Below, one piece after another: positions 1 to 55,106 of a DNA stretch of 64,000 nt. The DNA is from Promerops cafer (lineage: Eukaryota > Chordata > Aves > Passeriformes > Nectariniidae): NCBI GenBank assembly GCA_013398275.1, contig VZSE01001853.1:828973-892972 (forward strand), in the 5' to 3' direction. Each line of letters starts with the position of its first letter. Positions within the stretch are counted from its first letter, which is position 1. The notes beneath the pieces are model-generated. The model was not told the DNA's origin and did not search any database. It saw only the letters and a list, made by a program, of their open reading frames with translations. A program made the translations under genes and the position numbers.

Positions 1-477
1 GCTGCCCAGCTGCACTGAAGCATGCCTGATGGCCTGCAGGCAGCTTAATGGAAGTTCCTTTAAGTTCTGAAAAACAGATGGAAAGCCATGTATTTTTCTA
101 GTATCATACTTAGTTTAAAACAACTGCTGGAAGTACATTTATAGCAGTTTTCAGTATGTGAATTTTAATATATTAATAGTTTTTATGTAGCATTCATTTG
201 CTAATAAGGAAATGCAGATTGTCTTGTGTGGGATCATCCTTCTTGTCTTTGAAGGGAACAAATGTTTTTTGTAAACAGCAAGCTCAGTATTAGCCAACAG
301 TATACTCTTACAAAATCCTGGGCTGTATTATCAGGAGAATTGTCAAGACATCAAAAAAAGTCCAGTTTTGGGATATCCAATAGAAGCAAGATAGTGATAA
401 ACTGGAGTGAATGTAGAAGAGAGCCACCACTATGGTCAGTGCTGGAGCGCTTGCCCCAGGAGGAGGAGCTGGGTGGG

Positions 478-800
478 TGTGTTCAGCCTGGTCTCTGAGG
501 CTCCTGACAGCAGTATCCCCAGTGCCTCTGGACAGGTCATTGGGAAGATGGAGGCAGACCCTTCACGGCAGGGCATGGAAGAGGGATGAGAGAGTGTCAG
601 TTAAAACAGAAGATTGTGACTTGGTCTAAAGAAAATCTTTTTCACTACAAGCATTACTGTGAGCACTCTCCATCCTTGAGTTTTCAAGACCCGAGTGGCT
701 AAAGCTTTGAAAAACATGGTCTGATTTCATAGGTGACCTGGCTCTGAACGGGATGTTGGACTAGATACCCCCTGAAATCCCATCCAACCTCAATTATTTA
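478..800 (+). mobile_element. CR1 LINE 3' fragment
   Basis: The pieces follow the avian CR1 3' consensus in order: 'tgttcagcctgg' near 480, a 'gaagatggaggcagaccctt' part near 545, 'ctccatccttgag' near 668 and the tail 'gttggactagata' near 753, followed by 'catccaacctcaatt'. Internal stretches are missing or diverged, so this is an old, rearranged copy in the same orientation as PIBF1. Confidence 0.75.
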
Positions 801-3026
801 ATAATTGGTTTGTATTTGTGTCATTGAGAACTTATTTTTAAGGCGTAATTTCACTGAACAATAAATAGAATATTATGCAGCAATATGCTGGCCTCTCGTA
901 AGTGATTGCAAACACCAAGACCATCCATTACATTAATTATTAGGGGAAAAGGTAGTTTGCTGTCCCTCTTTGCTAACCGTAGCACTTTTAGGAACATGTC
1001 CTTGAAAGATAACAAGGTATGCCTGTACCTTGAACTCTGCTTATCAGGAAATCAAACCTGTTATGTGTGATATAAAGGACATACCAATCCTGTGCTAAAT
1101 TATGGCAGTTTGAACCCCAACCTTCTGACCTATTCTGCCAGACTCTCAGTGGGGAAAATGGAGGGGGAGTAAACAGTCTCTAGTGGCACAGCAGTTACCA
1201 GCTTTGTCTGATGGTCTCCCACTTAGCCCTGCCTCAAAAGATTTGTCCCTACCTTCTCATTTCTTTCCCTGTTCTTTTCCAGAAAGCTTCAGTGATAACC
1301 CTTCCTTTTCTTATTTTTTCCTTGCTGACCATCCATTTTTTTATCACCATATAAAACAGAATTTTAGTTTTTATATTATTGATTTCACAAAAGTTACATT
1401 TATGGAATTAAGAACTTAAATATTTTTATGTTTATTTCTGACTGTTTTAAGGAGGTATATGGCATTCCAAGTATTTTTCTTCTTGTAGTCTGTAGTTGTA
1501 ATGCCCTTTAGATTTTAATTGTTAAAAGGAAAGAGACATTTAGTTACTGCTCTTATCATTTATATAACTGCTGTTCTGTCAATCATTTCACATTGACTTT
1601 TTCCCTCTTTGCATTATTGGAATTAAAAATCATACCGTAATTATCTTTTGTTAAGTATATATATACATCTAAAAGTATCTTAATGAATTTTCTATTAAAT
1701 CAGAGGAACAGGAGCATATACATCCACAAATAATGAATGCTATTTAGGCTAGCAAGTAATAATCATTTCATGTGGAATCACAAGAAATTCCTGAAAATAT
1801 TTATATTGATTTTACTGTATATTTGATTAAATGTAACCTCTCTGACTAGTAAGAGGGGAGAGTTTAAAGAGACAAATTTTTGTATGTTTCATCCAAGAGA
1901 AAAAAACAATTCAGATAACAGATTCAGAGTCTTTCTGTAACTCCAATCTCTTAATTTTCTTGAGCACTGAAAAACAATGTCTGTAATGTTTGTAGTGCAA
2001 TAATGATAATGTAATGAACAATTTCTGTAGCTTCCAATATCAGATCTTTTCAGGTATGTTTTATCTGCTACAATAACAATTTATTACAATTATTTTCCAG
2101 AAACACAAGTACTATTACTATTAGAGAATATTTTAATAAACTAGTAGAATCTCTGTAAAAGATAATACTTGGTTTAAGGAGATAAATTGTGGAATCATTA
2201 TCGAAATTGTACACTATCTTGAAAAAATTATGATGAACAGCAGAAAAAAATTATCAAGTCTGACAATTCCAAGTGTATGCTACAAACTTGGAACTGTGTA
2301 GAGAAATATTGAAAGTCAATGCTTTTAATTTTTAATGTTAAGTATCAAGAAAGTTGCTGGTCTTCATTCAGATCTGTTTTATATTTCTCATATCAAAACC
2401 TCTCACAGTTACAATTTCAATTAATTATTTCCTCATTAATCAATATGCATTATTGGGGTGTAAGTCTCTGTACTCTTCCTTGACTTTTTGTTGATTTAGT
2501 ACAAAATTCAGCTTTGTTAGTATGGCATTTTTTGCAAGGAATGAAGTAAACCATGAAATTAAAATACTGGTTTAATAAAGTTAATGGTTTGGGATGACAT
2601 GAGAAATCAAACAGAGAAAATTATACATAGAAAATATGGCTAAAGATTTAATGAGGTTTTACTAAATGCACTTCGAGTTATCTGCTGTTGGATTAACATA
2701 TGTATAATAGACAAAACTATATTGCATTGCAGGGATTCTTTTCCATCTGTCACTTCAAAGCGATTTTTCTTTTAAATGAAGTATTTATTTGCTTGAGCAA
2801 AGATGTTGACTAGGCAATGAGAAATTTAATCAGGCTTATTCTGCTGCTTGTCCAGATGTATGGCCCACCTCAGTTCAGCATGTTTCTCGTACTTCCAAGA
2901 TCTGCGATTTTTGCCATTTTATGTGCTAGTGCACACAGATGCAAAAGATAACTTTGTGCAGTGTATTGAGTCTGTGCCAGAAACAATCCAACTGTTCAGC
3001 TTCTTCTGACTTACCTGACTACTTCT

Positions 3027-3051
3027 GACATCAGCTTGAGATGCTGATGTC
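3027..3051. repeat. Inverted repeat, 9-bp arms
   Basis: The arms gacatcagc and gctgatgtc are perfect reverse complements separated by 7 bases. Function unknown; it may be chance in this AT-rich intron. Confidence 0.5.
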
Positions 3052-6000
3052 TGCACCCTTTAGCTTGGCTATGTTTCCCCTTTAGACTGTTGTCCTGAAC
3101 TCAGGAGACTTTTATGAAGCAATTTCCTCTGATATCTCTTCACTAGGCTTCAGAGAACTCATTTCATAGCCTTCCTGTTCGAAAAAGAGGAATCTTTAAT
3201 CTTTCTTTGGGCTATTTTGAAGCTTCATTCAAGGGATCTTGTGAGATGGTAATTTCCATTTTTGGATTTCCAAACTAGATATCGCTGTGCCTGCATCTCC
3301 TGAAATACCTGATCTGGTAGGTATTCTCAGACCAGCCATGTTTTTCATGCTTCTATATTTTTTATCACCAGAAACATCAGTGAGAACACAAGGTTATATA
3401 TCTTGACTAATTTGTATAGGCAAAGAGAAAAGCAACTACCATTAGACTCCTAAAAATTACTGAGTTGACCCTGTTCTCCTATTTATGTATCTAAAAAACA
3501 AGTTTTGAGGAGGAAGCAGTGAAATTGTATCACATCCTTTATTATATGCTCACTCGTTTCTTTGGGTCCTTTCTTTTTGTTAAGGATGCTGTCACATCCT
3601 TAATAAATGTTTGTATACTGGTAAAGTTCAGTTAGGTTATTTGAACATCTTTTGCATTTATTTCATTGAAACAAATAACAAAAGAGTCAATAAATATGCT
3701 GATTACTTAAACCAAGTAATAAAATCTGGGTAAGTGAGAAGACTAAGTATGCATTGGCAGCACTGTGCTATTGCAGAGTAGCAATTGCACCCTGCTTCAT
3801 TTTTGTAAGAACGGCATGACAGGAGTTGCTCTTCTTTTTTAACAGTTGCCCAAAATAAAGAATGCACTTTCAGTAAGTGAAAGGCTAGATTTGATGCCCA
3901 TCCAAGCTCCAGGAATGAGAGAAAATTCCCTAGTGAAGTTTTATTTGGAAATTCTTGTGACTGAAGTATGACTCCCAAGCACAGGCTTGGCAGAAGCAGT
4001 CTCTACCCAGTAGTCTTGAAGCTGTGTCTTGGTGCAGGAGAGAATCTTACGTGTCACAGAGTCAGAGTCAAATAAAAGAAAGCACAATTGCATAGTCCAG
4101 AGACGAAGAAACAAAGATGGATTTCTGTCCCTGTCAGTCGGCATGATTCAGCAGATACATTTAAGGCTTTCATGTTGTTCATTCTTGTAGTCTAGTGTAC
4201 ACTGGGCATTAGTCTAGTTAGAGTAGAAGGGATAGATGGGTCCTGCATTCTGAAGAACTCCTATTTATTGCATAAGTGATTTTGGGTTTAGGTGTCCTGA
4301 AGCTGCAAGGAGTGCAAACCAACTGTTTATCTTGCTGAGTGTGGATGTTTGGATCTAGCACTTCCTACAAACTGCAAAATAGTATGTGGAAGTTTTTTTC
4401 GACAGAATGACGATCAGAGGCTAATACAAAATAAATGCTTAGGATACTGCAAAACACAAAAATCTGCTTTGAAGCAAGCAGCTTTAAACAAAGCTTCTGA
4501 GCTTTCTCTCTCAGATTTTACTGAACCACATGCAGAAGTACTGTATCTTTAATTACTTGATACGAAGCAAATGTAACATCTGGTACGAACTTGAATGTTA
4601 AATCAAGTTTACCCTTTAGTGTCTAAGCTATATGTTTCTGGGTTTTTTTTTTAATTACAGCCTGAACCAGGAATATTGTGCTGAAAAAAAAATCTCAGCA
4701 TGTTGTTTGAGAAAAACAAATTTTAAGTCAAAATTACTTCAACAAAACACACAATTTTTCATTGCTTAAACAGTTTGTAAATGACATGCTTCATCTTCTG
4801 TTTAATCATTATACTCAGAGCTTTTGTTGTTGTTGTTGTCAGTATTTAAATTTGTTACAAAGTACATTGTTATTTTAGACAAGATTAGAAATAGTTTATT
4901 TTATAGACATGAATGAAGTAATAAATACTACAAAAAACTGAAAATGCCTATAAAGTTGGTATAAATATGTCATAAAATTTGTATTTTTAACTGAATGACA
5001 GATTTCTTACCCATTTTCTACTAAATATTGAAACAGACTTTCATTTTGTGAAATCAGGCAGATACGTGACTAATCAGAGTTAATCTGAGTGCTGCAAAAG
5101 CTGAACAATGAAAGCATTTGAGAACTAAAGATCTGAGTTCTTACATTTTTAGTTATTTAGTGAGTAGCATGTGAACACAAATCATGGGAAATTTTTGATT
5201 GCTCAGAAATAAGGCAACAAGTTTTTAGAATCAAGGATCAAAAAGAGAACCAGTAGAAACAAGATCCTTTGAGTACCCATGTTTGAACTGGAGTCTGGCA
5301 GTTTGCTGCATGTATGGACAGGATTTGTGCAGTCTGTGACTGACTGAATCTAATTGAGGTCTATCTAGACCACTCTTACTCCTTCTGTGACTCCAGCTGG
5401 CACAAAGGAGAGTAAGGAAAATTCATTTGTGTACTTTTATGCTTAGGTTGGGGCTCTTTGGAAGTGAGGAGGCCTTAACAGGCAGACTCAGTTGCAGAAG
5501 GTGAGAAAGTTAAACTGGGATTTGAACCTCAAATTTCAAGAGGTATGGGTGGGTAGGATTTGAGGACAGATGCCAAACTACGAGGGTGATAGAGGAGTAG
5601 AGAGAAATCCAGAATGCTGACAGTAGGGCTGTAAGACAGGAATGGAGACTGAATAGGCTATGAACATAGACAAGAAGAAAAACAGATGTCCTGGGAATAA
5701 AGAATGAAAATAGAATTGGAATTCAAGAGATGTCTGGGCTGGTGCTGGGACGGAGAGGGAGAAGGTTAGGAACATTAGGGGACATGTTGGGGCTCGAAGT
5801 GGGAGGTTTGCAAGAGGACAGTTTAGGGAGGAAGTGTCTGTGGCATTTAGGTTTCTTTGCAAATTTGGCACTGAACCAAAGCACAGACATTTGTACAAAT
5901 AGGAGAGTATATTCTAATTGCTTTAAAGATCCTAGATCTGGAACTGACCCAACTGTGGACTCAGGGTGATTTCACAACTTAGAGGTTTGGTTTTTTTTTT

Positions 6001-8100
6001 CCATTTTTGAACTCGAAAATAATTTCTAAAATATATTCCACAAAGCTTTAGGTTGGTATCATCTGGTTTACCAAATTATAAAATTACAAAATTAGATTTT
6101 CATTTTGTATAATTTTGGTAGGACTTTCTTTGTAAGATACATTATTTTTATTTACTTGCTTGGCATTCTTCGTTATTAACAAGTTTAATACTAGGATTTG
6201 ACACTTCTTGAAAGGGTAATTTTACAAATTTATTGTCTTCTAATGTACTTCATTGTTCAATTACCTTTTTAAGGATACTGCTGTACATCTCAGGTTTTGT
6301 AGATGGGCAGTTTATAGTTCCTCCATTCAAAAAAAAGATTGCAATGTTTTCTTCAGTATCTAGACTACGTGGTTTTACCATTCAATCTTTCTGTTTGCTC
6401 TCTGGTATGCATATTTTGACATGTTATTATATCATTATCCACTAATTGAAAAACAAGCTCCTGTGATTAAACAAATCTTTCAAACCTCACAGAAGAGAGT
6501 TCAAGTCTCTGAGTATTCCCTCTTCTCCTTTACTCTAGAAATAATTTTTATGATAACCATTATGTCATTGCTTTAGCAAACTTCAGCCATCATTGACTGG
6601 TCAACCTAATGGCAAAGAGACATAAAGGAATTGAAACCTCATTCTAGATGATTCTTACATACGGGATGTTTTTTATTGGCTCACTCTGTAATTTCTCTTT
6701 GATTCCCAGCCCTCATTCTTCTATGAGACTAAAAACTCTACTCTTTCATTATATCAAGTTTGCTAAAATTTCTCGATGGAGAAAAATCCTGCAGACCCAC
6801 ATTCCACTGTTTTTTTTTTTTTTTCCATAATAGTAGTATTAAAGCATAGGGTAGTTTTGGGTTTTTTTTTGTTTTTCCTCAGAGACCATTTAGGCAGATA
6901 AAGGAATGTATTTCAGCACATTGTGTTACATGACTCTGTACACACATGCACGCACACTTAAGCTGAAATAGTAGCCAAGAAAGCAGAGATACTATCTGGC
7001 CAAGTAAAAGCAAACATGAGAAAGAAACTCTGAATGGTGCTGTGGTGAAGGAGTTGCTAGTGAGATCAACAGTGTAGTAAGGTTAAAAGAAAACTGACCT
7101 ATCATAACCTTGCCAGTGCAAAACAGATCACGCTTATGTAAGCTACTTCAAATTTCCAAAACAAAAGATAAAATTTCTTTCAGAAGTTACTGCTCATAAT
7201 TGGGTAGAGAAGCATGCTCTGAAAGCACCCAGTTGATTGAGTAGAATCATCAGAGAACTACAGAGTTCTCCACCAAGTATAGAAAGTAGGTACAGAGAAG
7301 AATGGATTTCCTCTGTTCATGCATGTTTCCAGCGTGTCAGCACAGTACAGTACAAAGCTCAGAGTGGTTGAAGGTCTCAGGCTGTGTACAGGCAGCCATT
7401 GCTGTTTGTTTTGTGTTGAAGTGGAAGGTGCGAATTCGTTATTGAGAGTCAATAAATATAACTGATAAATTAAATTCGTGTGTTTCATTGCATTGTTGGC
7501 TGAATGACATACATCTTAATGAAGGCTTAACTAATTTTGGAACATAGCATTCTTCAAGGATTATAAACAATGTGTATACCAGAACAGATTTAGTGTCGTG
7601 TCTGCAGCCAGTCATGTCAAAGTATGGAGAATTCAAGAGTGCTGAAATTTTTTGTGTGCTAAAACGAGAACAGGAACGTACAGTCAGGAAACAGTGATGA
7701 AAGTATCAGCACTTGAAAAGCATCCCTAAGCAAAAATGACTGGAATAGTCGATAGGTAACTGGCATTTAGCAGCTTGAGTGCAGTAACTCTGTTTGAGAA
7801 CAAATGTCATACTATTAAAAAAAAAATTGTTTTTAAAAGAAAAACTTTAGATGAGCTCAGTATGGAGAACTTTCAGTCAATCTCTGCTCATTCAGTGAGG
7901 AAACAATCTTATTCATGCACTGGACTATTTACACATAGATGGATTATCAGGGACATCATAATGACACCTGTTTGTTCTGTTCAAATTAATTCCAGTGAAA
8001 ATTGCTCCCTCTTTGTGCCTTAGAAACATTCCTACATCTGAAATCCTCAGGGAAAATATTTGAAGTAATCCCCTTGTTTCTGTTAAAAAACTCTCCGTCC

Positions 8101-8133
8101 CACCTAAAGATTAGGTGCTAAATAGCACCTAAT
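8101..8133. repeat. Overlapping inverted repeats (three arms)
   Basis: The middle arm at 8110-8119 (attaggtgct) is perfectly complementary to 8124-8133 (10 bp, 4-base spacer), and its ttaggtg part is also complementary to cacctaa at 8101-8107. Only one of the two hairpins can form at a time. Confidence 0.6.
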
Positions 8134-9769
8134 TGTGTAGCAACTGTTATTTGACAGATGATAGCTAACACAACAGCAATGCTGGGTTAGAGCAAAGGTT
8201 TATCTGGCAATCCTGCAATTTGTTGTAAAGTGGCTTCAATGTGAGAAGTACCACATTGCATTTAATGGTTCTCAGAGGACTTCTCTGCTTCAAGTTGTTC
8301 AGTATTCTCTCAAATAAGTGTTAATTTTTAGCATCCACAGGTCTTATGGTAAGGAATTCCACAGCTCTCATGCATGAAGAGCAGTTTATATTTGTTCTCA
8401 TTCTGCATCATTAGATGCCTTCTCATTCATCTGTTGGAAAATACAGTTGATTCGTATCTCCATTCTCCTTTCTCATGATGTGGCAGGCCCCTTATTTCTT
8501 CCTTTTCCTTATACCATCTCTTTTCCAAGCTGTAGAATCCTAGCTTGTTTAGGTGATTTATTCCACACAGTGCAATTGTGTGAGTGCATGATGTTGCTGC
8601 ATGTCAGAGGTAACCCTTCCTACCCTTCTCTGATGCTCTGACACTTCTGTTCCTTGTGAGGTGAGGTACTAGAATGGTTGTCAGCATTCAGTAATGCAGA
8701 CAACAGCATGGAAGTGCAAAGTGACACAGTGAGTTCTGTATTATTTATTTCTTCCACAGTAATTTCCAAAATGTTTGTTTTTAGCATTATTTAAAACTGA
8801 ACCAAAATTATAATGGTTTTATCAAGTATAATAAATCCCAAGATCTCACGAATGAAAACAGTCAGCTAGAAGTTCATCATTTTATGTCTATGGTCAGGAG
8901 CATTTTTAAAGCCTTTGATTTATCTCTTTTGAATTTCATATGTTATTTAATGCAAAGATTCATTAGATTTTCTCCTGTTCTTCACATCACCTAAATTTTC
9001 AACTGTCTAATATTATAGTATTCTATCAGCAACTTTTTTACACCTCATTTTTGAGATTGCCTGTTAAATAGAATAAATGAATAAAATAGATGAAGTCCAC
9101 TTCTAAGTGGAATATTGTTACTTATAACTACCTTACAGTGATTTTCTAAAAATTATACTTAATTTCTGCTTTTTGAGAAGGATCTGTGATTCTGAGTGAC
9201 TGTGGAAATTATTACACTGTTGTGGTCTGACTTTTCTTCATACCTTTGGGTATGGAAAAAAGCAGTGTAGCTGATGCCCATGATATCTCAAAGGGTGCAC
9301 CATTGATTTCACTGATATCTAATGCCACTTCTCCCTGTCACATGTAATACATGGTGGTGAAGAGGGAAGACAGCATTTCATTAGTGTCTCTCCAATAAAA
9401 AGACTTAAGTGCATACAGTTGTGTACCAAGAAGGAGATTCACATTGATCTAACACTTCAAAAATAAGGAAAATAAGGTATACTGTAAGGTCATTGTCATT
9501 TGAATCTGCATTAACAGCATATTTAGAAAAGCCATTGACAGAGTTTTCCACCTACTGTGTTGTATTGTCATTTTAATATTGAATTTTCCTAATGATGTTT
9601 TAAATACAGGTTACAGTAGTTACATAGATAACCATACTAATACCTATTAAGGTCTTCAAAATACTGTATTAATTTTTGAAATTTATACCTGTAATGAACA
9701 GAGCTAGGATATATTCCAACTTTGCTTATTTTTGAATCATCAAAATTTATTTTTTAATTTTTCTTTTAG

Positions 9770-52146
<42,377 letters not shown>

Positions 52147-52244
52147 CATTTTTCCAAAATTATTCAAAATAATCCTTTGGGGAACTTTTCATTAAAGAAA
52201 GTTATTTTCACCATAATGATGCCCATTTTACTATAAAAGCAAAC

Positions 52245-52280
52245 AACTGTTTCTTTTTTAACTGTTTCTTTTTTAACTGT
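52245..52280 (+). repeat. 15-bp tandem repeat in the 3' UTR
   Basis: Two perfect copies of aactgtttctttttt followed by aactgt. The U-rich unit might be bound by RNA-binding proteins, but nothing in the sequence proves that. Confidence 0.85.
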
Positions 52281-52326
52281 CAAATAATCTTATGCTTCAT
52301 AACATAATTTCTAAATCTGTCATGTG

Positions 52327-52332
52327 AATAAA
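52327..52332 (+). promoter_or_regulatory. Poly(A) signal AATAAA, proximal
   Basis: Canonical hexamer 181 bases after the stop codon, followed by a short TGTGTG-like stretch. It is the first candidate cleavage signal for PIBF1. Confidence 0.5.
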
Positions 52333-52391
52333 ATGTGTGAAAATGATGCATACAATAATTTTACTAACATTTATTTGAATTGTAAAAGATA

Positions 52392-52397
52392 AATAAA
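52392..52397 (+). promoter_or_regulatory. Poly(A) signal AATAAA, second
   Basis: Canonical hexamer with a GT-rich stretch (tgtgttgt) about 10 bases downstream, which is the arrangement expected of a working cleavage site. Of the three candidates this has the best context. Confidence 0.6.
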
Positions 52398-52708
52398 CAC
52401 TAGTGTGTTGTACACATTATGATCTGGGCAGTTAAAGGATGTGTTATTCAGAGTATTCAAATGAATGCATGTTTCAGCCTTTTTATATTGTTTTTCCTGG
52501 ACCCTGTGTTTCATGCCACATTCCTTGCAACTGTTCTGGCTAATGGAAATTTCCAAAATATACTTGCATTAGTACCAAACTATACATACTTTCTATGAAG
52601 GAAATTCATGTCAGCTGCAAAAAAAAAGTCTTACTGGCCTTTATTTGTAGTTTATCACTTGATGTCATTTGTATAACCAAACAGGCATTAAAATTACTTT
52701 AAAGAAGC

Positions 52709-52714
52709 AATAAA
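52709..52714 (+). promoter_or_regulatory. Poly(A) signal AATAAA, distal
   Basis: A third hexamer (caataaaatac) about 0.56 kb after the stop codon. There is no obvious GT-rich element close behind it, so it is weaker than the signal at 52392. Confidence 0.3.
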
Positions 52715-53809
52715 ATACATCCTAAATATCAGCACTGATACTTAATGGGCTAGACAGTAGTGTAGTTACATCAATGTAATAATAAAAATAGAACCATAAT
52801 GGGTGAGGACTGTAGTGTGTAATGGGGAAATGGGTAACTTACCATATTTAATGAAAATAAGCCCCAAAGTCCAAGAACACATTCTACTTGTTTATTCCAC
52901 TCCACTATCTATTCTGACTATACAAAAGTTCTCTAATTTTTCAAAGCATTCTTGACGGCATATGGTACGTTTCTATGTATAAGGTAAATATAGATCTTTA
53001 TGCATACTGCATACTGAAAATACGGTTCAGATTTCATTTAAGAGAAAGCTCCTTCTTCTTAGTGCCTTTTTCCTTGACAGTATCTCTTAAATTGATTATC
53101 TTTTCTAACCTGGACATGAACAATAATTATTTACTATATAATACTGAGCTATATCAAGCTTGTGATTCCCAGATGCACTTTTCTTCATTTTCCATCCAGT
53201 TGAAGTACAGTAAGACTTCCTCTGCTCCACGAAAGCTTCAGTTTCCTTTTTTTTTCCTCTTCTTGTTCTGAGAAACCAAGGTAAAAATGCTGGCAGTTGC
53301 ACATCACAGATTTAAAATTATCATTCTGTGAGTGAGGGAGGCTAAGTGTGTAGACAGGGGTGATAATCTTTTATTAGACTAACTGCTATTCACTGGGGAA
53401 AAAAATCACACAAACTTTTGAGCTCACAAACCTTCAGTACAGTCATTTCTGAATAAGGTTTCCTGAAGTCTAGGTATTATCTAACATACATTTTTATGTG
53501 ACCAGAATGCTTAACTTTTATTTCTTATGAAACAGCTCCCATATGCAGATACTAATTTTGTAGATTGTAATAGATACCTTATATGATTTAGCCCGTAACT
53601 GAACTTCTCATACTATTCTGTCTGTTATCAATGAATAATTAATAAATTATATTATCTAGAAGGACTGTGAGCTATTTTAGGCAAGATACTAGTTGGAATC
53701 TTAAGTATTTATGATTTGTTTTCCTATGGTATCTGTATAGAGAAATTGGTGAGATACAGACTGTAAGGTGGGTGACACACCCACCTGAACAAAACATGAT
53801 CAGCAATGC

Positions 53810-54640
53810 CATGTCCTGCTGGAATAGTGTCATCCCTTGGCAAGTTCGCAGGCAATACCAGATTTGAGGGAGTAGTCTATTCACTGGAAGGAAAAGTCTC
53901 AGAGGATCTCAACAGGCTGGAAATCAGGTTAACAAATGTATGAAGTTCAACAAAAGCAACTGCAGCCCCACATCCAGGATGTAATAACCCCATATGCCAA
54001 TACTGCTGCAAAGCAGCTTGACAGAAACAGACCTGAAGGTCCCAGTGGACAACAAATGGAATATGAGTCAGTAATGTGCCAGCCAGACACATCCTGGGTG
54101 GTTATTAACAACAGGATAGTCAGCAGATGCAGGGAAGTGATCCTTCTGTTCTGTTTGGCACATGGGAGGTCACATCTGGAGTCTTGCATCCAGTTTTGGG
54201 CTTGCTCAAGAAAGGCATTGACATATTGCAGTGAGTCCTGCAGAGGGGCACTGAGATGGTCAGGGGCTGAAGCACCTGATGTAGAAGGGAAGGTGGAAAG
54301 ACCTGGACTTGTACAGCATTAATATTAGAGGACTTACAGGAGGAACTTGTAGTCTCCAGCTATCAAATGGAATGGTACAGAGTCAACAGAGCCTGACTCT
54401 GAGCTCAGAGGTGCACAGCAATAGCATAAGAGACAATGGACACCAGATGGAGCACTAGAAAACTCAATTAGCTATTATGAAAAATGTTTTTACTGTAAGG
54501 ATGGTCAAATACTGGAACAGGTTGCCTAGAGAGGTGGTGGAATCTTCTGGAGATGTTCAGAACTCAACAAACTCCTGAGCAAACTTGTATAATTGGACCT
54601 GACTTTGAGATGGACTAGATGACTGATTTTCAGAATTCCA
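53810..54640 (+). mobile_element. CR1 LINE 3' copy, about 0.8 kb
   Basis: Follows avian CR1 from the end of the reverse-transcriptase ORF into the 3' UTR: 'cttggcaagttcgcaggc', 'gatctcaacaggctggaaat', 'atgaagttcaacaaaagcaa', 'aataaccccatatgccaat', 'cacatctggagtcttgcatc', 'tactggaacaggttgcctag' and 'gagatggactagatgactg'. The open frame 53936-54322 is part of this element. It is clearly mutated, with frameshifts, so inactive. Confidence 0.88.
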
Positions 54641-55075
54641 ATTAAAGTACTCTGTGGTGTTACTCCTAAATAATCTGATATCAGATAGCGACATTAATTT
54701 ACTTTGTACCATCAAAAAGGCAAAATTCTGTTTAATTCTTCCATGGAAATGCAATACACAGGAATATTTTTATTCTTAGAGAATAACTGTGCATTGTAAA
54801 TTTCTGTGTCCTCCAGGCGGCCTAATTTTCTAAGAAGGCTGACAGAAAATTAGGCTGATTTTGTGGTGAAATTTTATTGATATTTAAACAGTTCTTCAGG
54901 TGACAAAGTGACTTATTCTGTCAAAGGGTTGTGGGTTTTAGGTTTTTCTTGTAATTATTAACAAGGTACATCTTTAAATGTGCAAAAATAAAAGTAGTTT
55001 ATTAGAATATACTGGTAACACACAATGTTGTTGGTAAATTCTTGAGTTAAGGATTAAGAATCCTTGTGTTAAGGA

Positions 55076-55106
55076 TTACAAGGTCCTTTACACACGGACC
55101 TTGTAA
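55076..55106. repeat. Inverted repeat, 11-bp arms, within a cluster of short repeats
   Basis: Arms ttacaaggtcc (55076-55086) and ggaccttgtaa (55096-55106) are perfectly complementary with a 9-base spacer. Around them, 55048-55121 holds more copies of aaggatt/aatcctt and aaggtccttgtgtaa, so the site looks built by local duplication and inversion. Confidence 0.75.

Larger units (their letters stand above)
1..9769 (+). other. PIBF1 intron, 3' part
   Basis: I looked for the preceding PIBF1 exon, which should end in a sequence like EKHDQLLD, and did not find it, so the whole stretch is taken as intron. It contains a CR1 fragment (478-800), inverted repeats at 3027-3051 and 8101-8133, a short GTT repeat near 4825-4838 and T-tracts near 6811-6826. 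No supported gene is seen on either strand. Confidence 0.8.
52147..52730 (+). other. PIBF1: PIBF1 3' UTR (end uncertain)
   Basis: AT-rich non-coding sequence follows the stop codon. It holds a perfect tandem copy of a 15-base unit (aactgtttctttttt) at 52245-52274, with six bases of a third copy. AATAAA occurs at 52327, 52392 and 52709, so the UTR could be about 0.2, 0.27 or 0.58 kb. The end cannot be fixed without transcript data. Confidence 0.65.

Noticed and set aside
5578..5898. 106-codon - strand open frame
   Set aside because: Hydrophobic, Leu/Pro/Ser-rich text from a purine-rich + strand; it resembles nothing known and is intronic.
1..9769. Possible earlier PIBF1 exon
   Set aside because: No frame here resembles the expected preceding coiled-coil sequence with proper splice sites.
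53936..54322. 128-codon open frame with a protein-like look
   Set aside because: It is the translation of a CR1 3' copy, partly in the wrong frame for the LINE protein.
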